From NCBI RefSeq assembly GCF_000202835.1, contig NC_015186.1:2791001-2855000 (forward strand): a DNA stretch of 64,000 nt, in the 5' to 3' direction. Made by a program: the position numbers and the translations under genes. Below the pieces are notes generated by a model that saw nothing but the letters and a program-made list of their open reading frames with translations, had not been told where the DNA came from and did no database searches. Origin of the DNA: Acidiphilium multivorum AIU301 (GTDB taxonomy: Bacteria; Pseudomonadota; Alphaproteobacteria; Acetobacterales; Acetobacteraceae). Within the stretch, counting starts at the first letter, position 1. Each line of letters begins with the position of its first letter. Below, piece by piece: positions 13,097-22,532 of this stretch.

Positions 13097-14563
13097 TCAG
13101 CCGGCGATGGTCAGCACCGGACTGCGACGGAAGGCCGAGGCCAGGCGGCGGGCCATCCCGATCAGCCGCCAGGGCGCGAGCGCCATGAGCACCAGCAGGA
13201 ACACCGCGCCCGCCACGCTCGCGCCCAGCACGAGTTGCGACAGCAGCCCGATGCCGGGCGCCACCGCATGCAGGAACGCGGCGGTCGCGAGGCGGGCGGC
13301 GACGAGGGCGGTAATCGGCGCGCCCATCAGCCGCAGCAGCGGCCAGCCCGACTGGCCGATCCCGATCGACAGCGCCGGCAGCAGCAGCAGCGCGACGACC
13401 AGGCCGCGGGCGGACAGCGCCCAGGCGAGCGGCACGAGCCCGTAGGGTGCGGCGAACCAGGCGGCGAGCCCGATGGTGCCGGCATTCAACGCCGCAAAGA
13501 TCGACACCAGCCCCGGCCGGCGCAGGGCGGTGAGCATCGGCTTGACGAAGGCGTAGATCGTCGAGGCCGGCACGATCAGGCTGAGCGCCGCGAACACCGG
13601 CGCCGCGCTGGCCCAGCGCGCGCCGAACATCAGCACCACAAGGGGGTGTGCGACGGCACCGCTGACGGCGGCGGCGGCCAGCGAGAGGATCGCCAGCGTA
13701 TCCATCAGCGCCGAGGCAACGGCATACCGCCGTTCCTGGTCGTCGCGCACGGCCACGAACACGGGGAGAAAAACCTTGCTCGCCGGCAGGATCGCCAGTT
13801 CCTGCAGCACTTCGGCGAGGCGCTGGGCAATGCGGAACTGCCCCACGGCAAACACCGGCACGCGCATACCGACCAGCACGACATAGCCGGTATGGGCGAG
13901 ATAATCGACGAACGCTGCCCCCATCATCGGCAGGTTGAAGCGCAGCGCCGCGGCGAGAGCGTCCCATCGCGGCGGCCGAGGCGGATGCCAACGGGCGGCG
14001 ATCGATGCCGCGACCGAATAGAAGCCGATCCCGACCATCCTCTGCACGACAAGGGCCGCCAGCCCGTAGCCATGGAAGACGAGTTCCAGCGCCACCGCGC
14101 CGCCCAGCATCGTGCTGCCCAGCGACATCAGGCTGAGCGCGCGAAACCGGAACGCCTGGGCGAGCCTTGCCGCCGGCACGATGAGGAACGCGCCAAGAAG
14201 GATGTTGAGCGACAACGCCCGCATGACCCAGCCAAGCGCCGATGCCTGATAATACCGGGCAATCGGTCCGGCAATGGCGAAAAGCAATCCGGTGACAACG
14301 AGCGCAAGGAGCATCTGCGCCCAGAACGCCCCCGCCTCCACGGTCCGGTCTCCGGGGGCGGCCACAACCTGCTCACCCGCGCCGCCTGCCGTGACCATGC
14401 GCGCAAGTTCGGAAATCGCAGACGCCAACGCGACGATTCCGACATCCTGCACCGAGACGTGGCGGAGCAGCACGACAAGGATGGCGAATCCGAAACTCCG
14501 CTCGCCAAGGACGGTGAGCAGGTTCCACGCCGTGCTCCTTGCCGCGCCGCGCTGAAGACTCAT
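13097..14563 (-). CDS. Polysaccharide flippase / oligosaccharide translocase (MOP superfamily, Wzx-like)
   Basis: 488 aa from ATG 14563 (an upstream ATG at 14596 is also open). About twelve to fourteen hydrophobic segments spread over the protein, starting with the N-terminal WNLLTVLGERSFGFAILVVL, fit the polysaccharide_synt/MOP flippase family that moves lipid-linked oligosaccharides across the inner membrane. A family hallmark is the gated N-terminal helix followed by VGIVALASAISELARM. No glycosyltransferases neighbour it, so its substrate is unknown. Confidence 0.85.
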   Translation of the reverse strand: MSLQRGAARSTAWNLLTVLGERSFGFAILVVLLRHVSVQDVGIVALASAISELARMVTAGGAGEQVVAAPGDRTVEAGAFWAQMLLALVVTGLLFAIAGPIARYYQASALGWVMRALSLNILLGAFLIVPAARLAQAFRFRALSLMSLGSTMLGGAVALELVFHGYGLAALVVQRMVGIGFYSVAASIAARWHPPRPPRWDALAAALRFNLPMMGAAFVDYLAHTGYVVLVGMRVPVFAVGQFRIAQRLAEVLQELAILPASKVFLPVFVAVRDDQERRYAVASALMDTLAILSLAAAAVSGAVAHPLVVLMFGARWASAAPVFAALSLIVPASTIYAFVKPMLTALRRPGLVSIFAALNAGTIGLAAWFAAPYGLVPLAWALSARGLVVALLLLPALSIGIGQSGWPLLRLMGAPITALVAARLATAAFLHAVAPGIGLLSQLVLGASVAGAVFLLVLMALAPWRLIGMARRLASAFRRSPVLTIAG

Positions 14564-14761
14564 ACCCGCCACCGGCGAGGCAACATGCCTCGGCACACAG
14601 ATGCGCGACTTTCACGATCGCAGGGCGAGATACAAGTCATGATTGTCAAGCTACATCTTGGTGCGAATTTTGCCCACCCGGTGCGACAACCAGAGGCAGC
14701 GCCCTTTACGAATGCGGTGCGCCTCACTAGAACCATTTTCGCATACGCCGTGACCCTCGGC

Positions 14762-14854
14762 GGAGGGGTGGCCGAGTGGCCGAAGGCGGCGGTTTGCTAA
14801 ACCGTTAGACGATGTAGAGTCGTCTCGTGGGTTCGAATCCCATCCCCTCCGCCA
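14762..14854 (+). tRNA. tRNA-Ser(GCT)
   Basis: 93 nt including CCA. Acceptor GGAGGGG (14762-14768) pairs with CCCCTCC (14844-14850), followed by G-CCA. The anticodon loop TTGCTAA gives GCT. The long variable arm around TTAGACGATGTAGAGTCGTCT marks a serine tRNA. The 3' end is the likely attachment core used by the integrase that follows at 15006. Confidence 0.96.
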
Positions 14855-15005
14855 GTTTCGCTTTTCACGCGATCTCAATCAGTCTCAACCACCTGAAATC
14901 TCTTCACTTTCCTCCGTGACGGTGTCCTAATCCGTCTCACGAAATACCCCTCAATCCCGGGGCGCCCTGGGGTCGGATGCGGGGTATGGGACAGGAAGCA
15001 GGGGT

Positions 15006-15896
15006 ATGCTCACCGACATCGCCATCCGCAAGGCACAGATCCGAGACAAGCCATACAAGATGTTTGATTCCTATGGTTTGTACCTGCTGGTCACGCCGGC
15101 TGGAGGAAAGCTCTGGCGCTTCCGCTACAAGATCGGCGGCAAGGAGAAATTGCTCAGCATCGGCCCCTACTCCGAGGTGATGCTCTCCGCAGCGCGGGAT
15201 GCGCGCGACGAGGCCCGGGCAGGCCTGCGCGCTGGTCGCGATCCCTCGCTGGTGCGCAAGCAGCTGCGCGCCCAGGCGGCCAATGACGACCGCAAGTTCG
15301 AGAAGGTCGCAAGCGACTTGCATACGCTGAACAAGTCCCGCTGGACCGAGCGCCACACGGCGGACGTGATGATCAGCCTCGAGCAGATGGTTTTTCCCCT
15401 CCTCGGCACTGTCGACGTCGCGGAGATCACGCCACCGATGGTCCTCGACGTCATCCGGCGAATCGAAGCGCGCCCGGCGCTGGAGACCGCGCGCCGGGTC
15501 CGCCAGCGGATGTCGGCGATCTTCCTGTTTGCGATGGGGCTCGGGCTCGCAACCACCGACCCTGCGGCGGTGATCCAGAAAGCCATGGCGCCGATGACCA
15601 AGGGGCGGCAACCGGCCGTGGTCACGCTGGAGGAAGCCCGGGAGGCGCTGGCAGCCTGCGAGGCGATCCCTGCGCACCCGGTGACCCGGCTGGCGATGCG
15701 GTTCCTCGCCCTCACCCATGTCCGACCCGGAGAGGTGCACGGCACACGGTGGACCGAGTTCGAGGGGCTGGAGGGAGACGAACCGCTCTGGCTGATCCCC
15801 GCCCACGGATGAAGATGAAGGACGCCCACAAGGTGCCGCATGGCTGGCGGGCAACATTTTCCTCGATCATGAACGAGCGGTTCCCGGCTGACCGGG
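15006..15896 (+). pseudogene. P4-type tyrosine integrase, internally deleted, next to tRNA-Ser
   Basis: Opens MLTDIAIRKAQIRDKPYKMFDSYGLYLLV, the DUF4102 arm-binding domain of P4/CP4-57 integrases. It continues with GGKEKLLSIGPYSEVMLSAA, then the core-binding domain, and the catalytic Arg in LTHVRPGEVHGTRW. The frame stops at 15812. In another frame (RMKMKDAHKVP joined to HGWRATFSSIMNERFPADRA, to about 15896) the C-terminal part resumes. So a block with part of the catalytic residues, plus the terminal Tyr, is lost, and the sequence then meets an IS21 transposase. It lies 152 nt after tRNA-Ser, the standard place for such an integrase. Confidence 0.85.
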
Positions 15897-17004
15897 CGAT
15901 GACCTCAGCCCCGGCCACGACCAGCACCCGATCGACGAAACCTTTGACCAATACGTCCCGGAAGGCATAGGTCGCCGGCACCGAGTAGTCGTTCATCCGA
16001 TAGCGGACAAGCGCCGTCGACGAGACCCGCGCCGGCTTCTTCTCGCAGGGCTCGAACGGTCCCGCCGGCAACACCCTCAATGCCGCGAGGTCGCGCAGCA
16101 ACCGCTCGCCAATCGTCTCTTCATGGCGTCCGGCATGCTCATCCTGCCGCGCCAGACAGCGTGCTTCCAGCGCCGCGTTCAGGGCATCGAAGCTCACCGC
16201 ATGCGGCAGCGGCGTCATGAAGCGCCGCTGCGTATACTTCACCAGCCCCTCGACTTTCCCCTTGTCGTTACCTTTGCCAGGGCGGCCAAACCGGTCCCTG
16301 AACAGGTAGTGGCTGATCAACTCCGTGAAGGCGCGCGTCCGCGTCCGTTGGCCATCGCCAAGAATCCGCGCCACCGCCAGCTTCGTGTTGTCGTAGAGGA
16401 TCGACAGCGGCACCCCGCCAAAGAAGGCAAAGGCCGACACGTGGCCGTCCAGAAACGCCTCCGTCGTCTCCGCCGGATAAGCCTTCACGAACGGGGCATC
16501 CGAGTGCGGCAGGTCCATGCAGAAGACGTGCATCACCGTCCGCACACCGCCGATGAAGCCGATGCACTGGCCAAAATCTACCTGCGCATGCCCTGGCGGA
16601 TGAGACAGCGGCACGAATGCCTCGCGAAGCCGCAGCCGTGCCGGCCGGACGTAATCCTTCACCACCGTGTAGCCGCCCGTATAGCCGTGCTCGTCGCGCA
16701 GACGCTCAAATATCCGCCGCGCCGTGTGACGCTGCTTCACCGGCGCACCCCGATCAGCCTCCAGGATCGCGTCGATCACCGGAATGAAGGGCCCAAGCTT
16801 CGGCTTCGCAGCAGGCCGCTCGCGCCGGTATCCTGGAGACACAGAGAACCGGCAGATCTTCGCCACCGTCTCACGGTTCAGACCAAAAACACGCGCAGCC
16901 TCCCGCCGGCTCCGCCCCTCGACAAATACAAATTGCCGAACCGCCGCATAAACCTCCACCGAATACATCCCCCGTCGCCTCTCCCTCCATTCCGAAAGAG
17001 GCAA
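15897..17004 (-). pseudogene. istA: IS21-family transposase IstA, C-terminus truncated
   Basis: Minus strand. N-terminal helix-turn-helix (FVEGRSRREAARVFGLNRETV), then an rve-type DDE core: HAQVDFGQCIGFIGG, FCMDLPHSDAPFVKAYP, GVPLSILYDNTKLAVARI and KGNDKGKVEGLVKYTQRRFM. A C-terminal stretch (YSVPATYAF, VLVVAGAEVIAR) stops abruptly at about 15897, where the sequence becomes the integrase tail. The usual istB partner is missing, so this is one end of a deleted IS21-type element. Confidence 0.88.
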
Positions 17005-17087
17005 CTCTACAAGTGGCCGGTTTTTGCCCCGCCACGCAGCAGCATTATGCCGCCGCTACATGGCCTACTTTTCCACCGCCGCGTACA
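17005..17087 (-). repeat. Terminal region of the IS21-type element
   Basis: Minus strand reading from about 17086: TGTACGCGGCGGTGGAAAAG, then TAGGCCA, and 40-50 nt further GGGGCAAAAACCGGCCA. Two spaced related repeats with a TGT end are typical of IS21 multiple terminal repeats. The end lies 2 nt beyond the iolB stop codon. The opposite end was not found; it was lost with the C-terminus of istA. Confidence 0.5.
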
Positions 17088-17882
17088 CTACTTAGCGATA
17101 CCCAATTCAGGGTCCGGCAGGAAACGCCATTTCCTGAGCGGCCCGGCCATCACGTTGAGGTAATACATCTCGATGCCATACGGTGCCGCACAGGGATGAT
17201 GGCCACGCGGGACCAGGACGACATCGCCGTCCGAGACCGCCATCGTCTGGTCGAGCGCGCGATCATCGGTGTAGACCCGCTGGACGCCGAAGCCCGACGC
17301 CGGGTTCAGGCGATGGTAGTAGGTTTCCTCGAGATAGGTGATGCGCGGATCATCGTCCTCGTCGTGCCGGTGGCTAGGATAGCTCGACCAGTGGCCGGCC
17401 GGCGTGAAGACCTCGGTAACCAGCAACGCATCGCAGTAGTCCTCGGCTTCCATCGCGATATTGTTGATGTGGCGCGTATTGGTGCCCTCGCCGCGGGCGG
17501 TCAGGACGATGCCCTCCGGCCCGATCCGCCGCGCCGCGTGCCCGCCCCTGCCCGGCGCCGAACAGACCGCGACGATGCAGTCCGTTTCGGCTACGAGCGC
17601 CCATTCCGCGCCGTTCGGCACATAGAGACTGTGCGGCGGGGATTTCTCGAAGACACTCATCCGCTCGCCAAGCACGCCCCAATCCCGCCCGGCAGCGCGG
17701 ATCGACGCCTTCCCCTCGACCATCACGAGGATCACCTCGTTGCCGCCGGTCGCCTCCGCGGCGAACTCGCCGGCGCGCAGGCGGTAGAGCCCGAAGCCGA
17801 CATGCCGCCAGCCGGCCGCGGCGGGGGTGATATCGTGCACCTTGCCGTGAGTGCCGAAGGGTTTGCGCAGCAGGTCGGGCAT
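17088..17882 (-). CDS. iolB: 5-deoxy-glucuronate isomerase
   Basis: 264 aa. IolB converts 5-deoxy-D-glucuronate to 2-deoxy-5-keto-D-gluconate in myo-inositol breakdown. Two cupin halves; the metal-binding His/Glu set is seen in HWSSYPSHRHDEDDDPRITYLEETYYHRL, and the end GIEMYYLNVMAGPLRKW is typical. The ATG at 17882 is chosen because the IolB family begins at MPDLLRKPFG; the longer frame to 18008 overlaps iolD. It is last in the iolC-iolD-iolB unit, 31 nt after iolD. The IS21 end touches its 3' side, so it is intact but at a rearrangement border. Confidence 0.93.
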   Translation of the reverse strand: MPDLLRKPFGTHGKVHDITPAAAGWRHVGFGLYRLRAGEFAAEATGGNEVILVMVEGKASIRAAGRDWGVLGERMSVFEKSPPHSLYVPNGAEWALVAETDCIVAVCSAPGRGGHAARRIGPEGIVLTARGEGTNTRHINNIAMEAEDYCDALLVTEVFTPAGHWSSYPSHRHDEDDDPRITYLEETYYHRLNPASGFGVQRVYTDDRALDQTMAVSDGDVVLVPRGHHPCAAPYGIEMYYLNVMAGPLRKWRFLPDPELGIAK

Positions 17883-17913
17883 CCGGGAAATCCTGTTCTC
17901 GGGACGGTTCGGG

Positions 17914-19752
17914 TCAGTCGGCGACACGCTGGGCGGCCGCGTTGCGGCTGTAGCGCGCCCGCGCCTGTTCAAGTCGCTCGGGGCCGCCCGCCTGCGGTAC
18001 GGCAACATCCCACCAGTGGCCGCCGGCGCCTGTGCCGGGAGCGGGATCGGTATCGATCACCAGGACAGTCGGGACGGCGCGGCCACGCGCCGCCGCGATG
18101 CCGGCCTCGAGCGCCGCGATATCCGTAACCTTCTCGGCGTGAGCCCCCATCGCGGCGGCATGGGCGACAAAATCGATCTCGGGCTGAACCTCGACATTGC
18201 AGTCCTCGTAGAGATTGTTGAAGGCGGCACCGCCGCATTCGGCCTGCAACCGGTTGATGCAGCCATAGCCGCGATTGTCGGTCAGCACGACGGTGAAGGG
18301 CACCCGCCGCATCACCGCGGTGGCGAGTTCCGAATTCGCCATCATGTAGGAACCGTCGCCGACGAAGCAGATCACCTCGCGGTCGGGCGCGGCCAGTTTG
18401 ACGCCCATCGCGCCGGCGACTTCGTAACCCATGCAGGAATAGCCGTATTCCATGTGATAGCCGCCCGGCGACGCCTGCCAGAGCACCTGCAGCGCGCCGG
18501 GCATGGTGCCGGCCGCGCACATCACGATGCTCCGCTCGGTTGTCGCGCGCTGCACGGCGCCGATCACCTGCGCGTCGGTTGGCAGCGCGTTGCGATGGAC
18601 CTCTGCGGGCGGCGCGGTGACGGCGGCGACTTTCGCATGCCAGGCGCGGCGGGCTTCCGCGTCGAAATCGGGCGCGCGGTGTTCCGTCAGCGCCAGCGAC
18701 AGCGCGTCCAGCGTCGCCCGCGCATCGCCGACGATCCCTGTCGCGCCGTGCTTGTTCGCGTCGTAGCCGGCCAGGTTGATCGAGACGAGGCGCCGCGCCG
18801 GATTGGCAAACACCGTCCAGCTTCCCGTGGTGAAATCCTGGAAGCGGGTGCCGACGCCGAGAACCAGGTCGGCCTCGGCGCAGAGCCGGTTGGCGCAGTC
18901 CGAGCCGGTCACGCCGGGGGAGCCGAAATTCCGTTCGTCCTGCCAGGACACGGCGCCCTTGCCAGCCTGGGTCTCGACGAGGGGGATGTTGTGCTGGGCG
19001 GCAAAAGTGGCGAGGCGTTCCTCCGCGCCCGAGTGGATCACCCCGCCGCCGGCGACGATCACCGGCCGGCGCGCCGCGCGCAGCAGGGCAGCGACATCCG
19101 CGACTTCGCGCGGATCGGGTTCGGGGCGACGAATGCGCCAGGTCCGGGGGGCGAAGAAGGTTTCGGGATAGTCGTAGGCCTCGGCCTGCACGTCCTGGCA
19201 GAAAGCGAGGCAGACCGGGCCGCAATTCGCCGGATCGGTCATCACGCGCAACGCGCGCGGCAGGGCGGTGAGCAGGTGTTCTGGCCGTGCGATCCGGTCG
19301 AAATAGCGGCTGACCGGACGGAAGCAGTCATTGGCGCTGACAGTGCCGTCATCGAAATCCTCGATCTGCTGCAAGACCGGATCGGGGCGGCGGTTGGCGA
19401 AGACGTCGCCGGGAATGAAGAGGACGGGCAGGCGGTTGACATGGGCGAGCGCTGCCGCGGTGACCATGTTGGTCGCACCCGGCCCGATCGACGATGTAAC
19501 AGCCATCGCCCGGCGGCGTGCCTTCGTCTTGGCATAGGCGATGGCGGCATGAGCCATGGTCTGCTCGTTCTGGCCGCGCCAGGTCGGCAGGCGATCACCG
19601 ATGCCGTGCAGCGCCTCGCCCAGTCCCGCCACGTTGCCATGGCCGAAAATTGCCCAGACGCCCTCGATGAAGCGTTCACCCTCCTCGGTCATCTGCACGG
19701 CGAGCCAGCGCACCATGGCCTGCGCCGCCGTCAGCCTGATCGTGTTGCTCAT
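17914..19752 (-). CDS. iolD: 3D-(3,5/4)-trihydroxycyclohexane-1,2-dione hydrolase (ThDP-dependent)
   Basis: 612 aa. IolD opens the ring of the diketo-inositol intermediate to 5-deoxy-glucuronate using thiamine diphosphate. N-terminal Pyr domain with IFGHGNVAGLGEAL; central domain with PVIVAGGGVIHSGA and LVLGVGTRFQDF; C-terminal PP domain with the ThDP/Mg motif near CFVGDGSYMMANSELATAV and TDNRGYGCINRLQ. The ATG at 19752 overlaps the iolC stop by 4 nt (ATGA), so the pair is translationally coupled. Length is normal. Confidence 0.95.
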   Translation of the reverse strand: MSNTIRLTAAQAMVRWLAVQMTEEGERFIEGVWAIFGHGNVAGLGEALHGIGDRLPTWRGQNEQTMAHAAIAYAKTKARRRAMAVTSSIGPGATNMVTAAALAHVNRLPVLFIPGDVFANRRPDPVLQQIEDFDDGTVSANDCFRPVSRYFDRIARPEHLLTALPRALRVMTDPANCGPVCLAFCQDVQAEAYDYPETFFAPRTWRIRRPEPDPREVADVAALLRAARRPVIVAGGGVIHSGAEERLATFAAQHNIPLVETQAGKGAVSWQDERNFGSPGVTGSDCANRLCAEADLVLGVGTRFQDFTTGSWTVFANPARRLVSINLAGYDANKHGATGIVGDARATLDALSLALTEHRAPDFDAEARRAWHAKVAAVTAPPAEVHRNALPTDAQVIGAVQRATTERSIVMCAAGTMPGALQVLWQASPGGYHMEYGYSCMGYEVAGAMGVKLAAPDREVICFVGDGSYMMANSELATAVMRRVPFTVVLTDNRGYGCINRLQAECGGAAFNNLYEDCNVEVQPEIDFVAHAAAMGAHAEKVTDIAALEAGIAAARGRAVPTVLVIDTDPAPGTGAGGHWWDVAVPQAGGPERLEQARARYSRNAAAQRVAD

Positions 19753-21659
19753 GCCGCCTTCTCCCGTGCCTGGGTCCGCGCATCGTCCCAGATCGCGCAA
19801 AGCCGCGCGAAGCGGCGCGCCATCTCGGTCACCGCCGTGCCGTCATCCATCTCGCCCGTGAGCCAGGCGCGCGCCACTCCGGCAAAGATGGTGCGCCCTA
19901 CAGCGAACCCCTTCACCAGGGAAAAGCCCGCCGCGACCGCGAAGCTCGCCGCGAGATCGGCTTCCGGCGCATCAAGGCCGAGTACCACGATGCCGCGCGT
20001 GTGGCGATCATGCGTCTCGATCGCGGTGCAGGCGGCCTCCCAGGCGGCCAGGCTCGCCATCGGTTCGAGCTTCCACCAGTCGGGATAGATCCCGGCGGCG
20101 TAGAAGCGGCGGATCAGCGCCGCGGTGGTGCCATCATTCACCGGGCCGACCTTGGAGGGAATGATTTCTAGGAGGAATTCCAGGTCATTGCGGCGCGCGG
20201 CCTCGAACAACCGCCGCACCGCCGCTTCCTGGGTTGCCCACATGGCCGCATCGTCGTCCGGGTGGCAGAAGCAGAGAACCTTGACGATGTTTTCCTTCGG
20301 CCACTCGGACAGGCCGCCGCAATCACTGCCGAGCGCGGGCTCGAAGGCGAGTGGGCGCGAGCCGGGCCACTCGCAGGGCCGACCGATCCACAGCCCCGAG
20401 CCGGAGGCCGCGTGCAGCGCGCGTCGGCCGATCCGTTCATCGCACAGGATGCCGTAGCCGTGCCGGCCGGCCTGCACCGAGAGCGCCGCTTCCAGGCAAA
20501 GCCGCTTGAAGGCACCGCCTTTCTGCGCCGTATAACCGTCCATCTCCTCGAACTGGGCGCGATGGTCGAAAGCAAAGATCCGGTAATCCGCGACGCCGTG
20601 CGGCCGGGTGGTCGACCAATGAAGCCGTTCAAGTTCGGCGTCATGTCGGAGAGCGGGTTCACGGACACCGCGCCGGAGAAAAAATGTCAGTTCCTCAAGC
20701 GAAGGATAAGATGGCGTACAGCCATGGCGCGAAACCGCGAAGGCGCCGCAGGCATTGGCGTATTCCAGAGCCTTCGGCCAGGTTTCGTCATCGAGCCACC
20801 CCTTCAGCAGGCCGGCGAAAAAGCCGTCGCCGGCGCCGAGAACATTGAACACCTCGATAGGAAAGCCAGGCCCGGTCTCGCCATCCTCAATCCTGGCCGG
20901 GATCGGACCTGCGAAGGCCACCGCCCCTCTCGCACCGCGCTTGCAGATCAGGGTCGCCCCGGTCAGCGCGCGCACCGCCCGTAACGCCGTCAGCGTGTCA
21001 GGCGAGCCGCCGGCGATATGGAACTCCTCCTCGGTGCCGACAATCAGGTCGAACAACTCCAGCGTCATCTGCAATTTCGCGGTTACCGCCTCGCTTTCGA
21101 CATAGCGGCTCTCGCCCGCGCCATGCCCGGCCACCCCCCAGAGATTGGGGCGGTAGTCGATATCGAGGGCGGTTCGCGCGCCATGCGCCCGCGCGAGCCG
21201 CAGCGCCTTCAACACCGCAGCCTCGGTACGGGGATGACTGAGATGTGTCCCGGTTGCCAACACCGAGCGCGCCTCGGCGATGAGTCCCTCGTTGATATCG
21301 TCCTCGCAGAGGGCCATGTCCGCGCAGTTCTCACGGTAGAAGATCAGCGGAAACTGGTCTTCATCGCGGATGCCCAGCAGCACGAGGGCGGTCAGCCGCG
21401 CGGGATCGGTGACGACGCCGCGCACATCCACGCCCTCGCGGGACAGCTGTTCGCGGATGAAGCGGCCCATATGCTCGTCGCCGACCCTGGTGATCACCGC
21501 TGATCGCAGCCCCAGACGCGCCGCGCCGCAGGCGATGTTTGTCGGCGAACCGCCGATATATTTGTCGAAAGAACGCATATCCTCGAGCCGCCCGCCGACC
21601 TGGGCGCCATACAGATCGACCGAGGAGCGGCCGATCGTGATCACGTCGAGCGCCTTCAT
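19749..21659 (-). CDS. iolC: Bifunctional 5-dehydro-2-deoxygluconokinase / 5-dehydro-2-deoxyphosphogluconate aldolase-type (IolC-DUF2090)
   Basis: 636 aa. The N-terminal PfkB kinase (about 1-325) has IGGSPTNIACGAARLGL and the ATP/catalytic motif NVLGAGDGFFAGLLKGWLDD. A C-terminal DUF2090 domain (about 345-636) starts IFAFDHRAQFEEMDGY and contains LLEIIPSKVG and YPDWWKLEP. This domain is thought to supply the IolJ-type aldolase step, giving DHAP and malonate semialdehyde. The ATG at 21659 starts MKALDVITIGRSSVDLYG, the kinase consensus; the frame upstream to 22157 is antisense-type noise over the ABC gene. Confidence 0.92.
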   Translation of the reverse strand: MKALDVITIGRSSVDLYGAQVGGRLEDMRSFDKYIGGSPTNIACGAARLGLRSAVITRVGDEHMGRFIREQLSREGVDVRGVVTDPARLTALVLLGIRDEDQFPLIFYRENCADMALCEDDINEGLIAEARSVLATGTHLSHPRTEAAVLKALRLARAHGARTALDIDYRPNLWGVAGHGAGESRYVESEAVTAKLQMTLELFDLIVGTEEEFHIAGGSPDTLTALRAVRALTGATLICKRGARGAVAFAGPIPARIEDGETGPGFPIEVFNVLGAGDGFFAGLLKGWLDDETWPKALEYANACGAFAVSRHGCTPSYPSLEELTFFLRRGVREPALRHDAELERLHWSTTRPHGVADYRIFAFDHRAQFEEMDGYTAQKGGAFKRLCLEAALSVQAGRHGYGILCDERIGRRALHAASGSGLWIGRPCEWPGSRPLAFEPALGSDCGGLSEWPKENIVKVLCFCHPDDDAAMWATQEAAVRRLFEAARRNDLEFLLEIIPSKVGPVNDGTTAALIRRFYAAGIYPDWWKLEPMASLAAWEAACTAIETHDRHTRGIVVLGLDAPEADLAASFAVAAGFSLVKGFAVGRTIFAGVARAWLTGEMDDGTAVTEMARRFARLCAIWDDARTQAREKAA

Positions 21660-21727
21660 ACGCCTACTCGCCGCAAGCCGGGTCGTTTCGCCATCGTTCA
21701 GGGTCTGCTGAGTTGCTGCCGGCACGA

Positions 21728-22531
21728 TCAGGCGCCTTGTGGCTGGGGTCTGTTGAGTTCGTGCTGGAGTGCGTTGAGCCCGGCACCGCCAGCCATGTGG
21801 AACATAAGGTTTTCGAGGGTGAGGCCGTCGCGGGCAGCGTCGAGTTCGACCTCGCCGCGGGCGAGGATGATGAAATGGTCGCCGACCATGTAGGCGTGGT
21901 GCGGATTGTGGGTGATGAAGATGACGCCGGTACCGTGTTCGCGGGCGGCCTGGGCAATGTAGCGCAGCACGAGGCCGGACTGGGCGACGCCGAGGGCCGC
22001 GGTCGGCTCGTCGAGGATCAGCACCCGTGCGCCGAAATGGATCGCCCGCGCGATCGCCACCACCTGCCGCTGCCCGCCCGAGAGCGTGCCCACAGGCTGG
22101 TCGAGATCGGCGACATGGATGCCCATCCGGCGCAGTTCGCGGTCGGTGATCTCCCACATCGAGGCGATGTCGAGCCGGCGGAACGGACCACGCCCGATGG
22201 TCAGTTCGGACCCGAGAAAGAAGTTCCGCCAGATCGGCAGCAGCGGCACCAGCGCCAGCGTCTGGTAGACCGCCGAGATGCCGCGATCCAGCGCCTCGCG
22301 CGGGGAGCCGAACGTCACCGCCTCGCCATCCACCGCGTAGGTGCCCGTGCTGTGCTCGCGCAGCCCGGCGATGATGCTGATCAGCGTCGACTTGCCCGCA
22401 CCGTTGTCGCCCAGCACGCAGGTGACCTCACCGCTGCGCACCGTCATGCTGACGCCGCGCAGCGCGCTGATATTGCCATAGCTCTTGCCGATATCGGTGA
22501 GCTGGATGATCGGCGCGGATCTCTCGCTCAT
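21728..22531 (-). CDS. Sugar ABC transporter ATP-binding protein (probable inositol/cyclitol importer)
   Basis: 267 aa single ABC domain of the ribose-type (CUT2) group: Walker A GDNGAGKSTLI, Q-loop region, signature LSGGQRQVVAIARAI, Walker B VLILDEPTAAL, H-loop FITHNPHHAY. CUT2 ATPases usually have two ABC domains; the half-size form is known for FrcA/inositol-type systems. It is 1 nt after the permease and 68 nt before iolC, so it belongs to this unit. The substrate is inferred from the iol context. Confidence 0.9.
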   Translation of the reverse strand: MSERSAPIIQLTDIGKSYGNISALRGVSMTVRSGEVTCVLGDNGAGKSTLISIIAGLREHSTGTYAVDGEAVTFGSPREALDRGISAVYQTLALVPLLPIWRNFFLGSELTIGRGPFRRLDIASMWEITDRELRRMGIHVADLDQPVGTLSGGQRQVVAIARAIHFGARVLILDEPTAALGVAQSGLVLRYIAQAAREHGTGVIFITHNPHHAYMVGDHFIILARGEVELDAARDGLTLENLMFHMAGGAGLNALQHELNRPQPQGA

Positions 22532-22532
22532 C

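Noticed and set aside
14651-14878. Minus-strand frame across tRNA-Ser
   Set aside because: It is the antisense of a tRNA gene, a frequent false call.
17851-20088. Long plus-strand frame opposite iolD and part of iolC
   Set aside because: Antisense shadow; no domain seen.
19749-22157. iolC start at 22157
   Set aside because: The first 166 codons lie over the ABC ATPase gene; kinase consensus starts at 21659.
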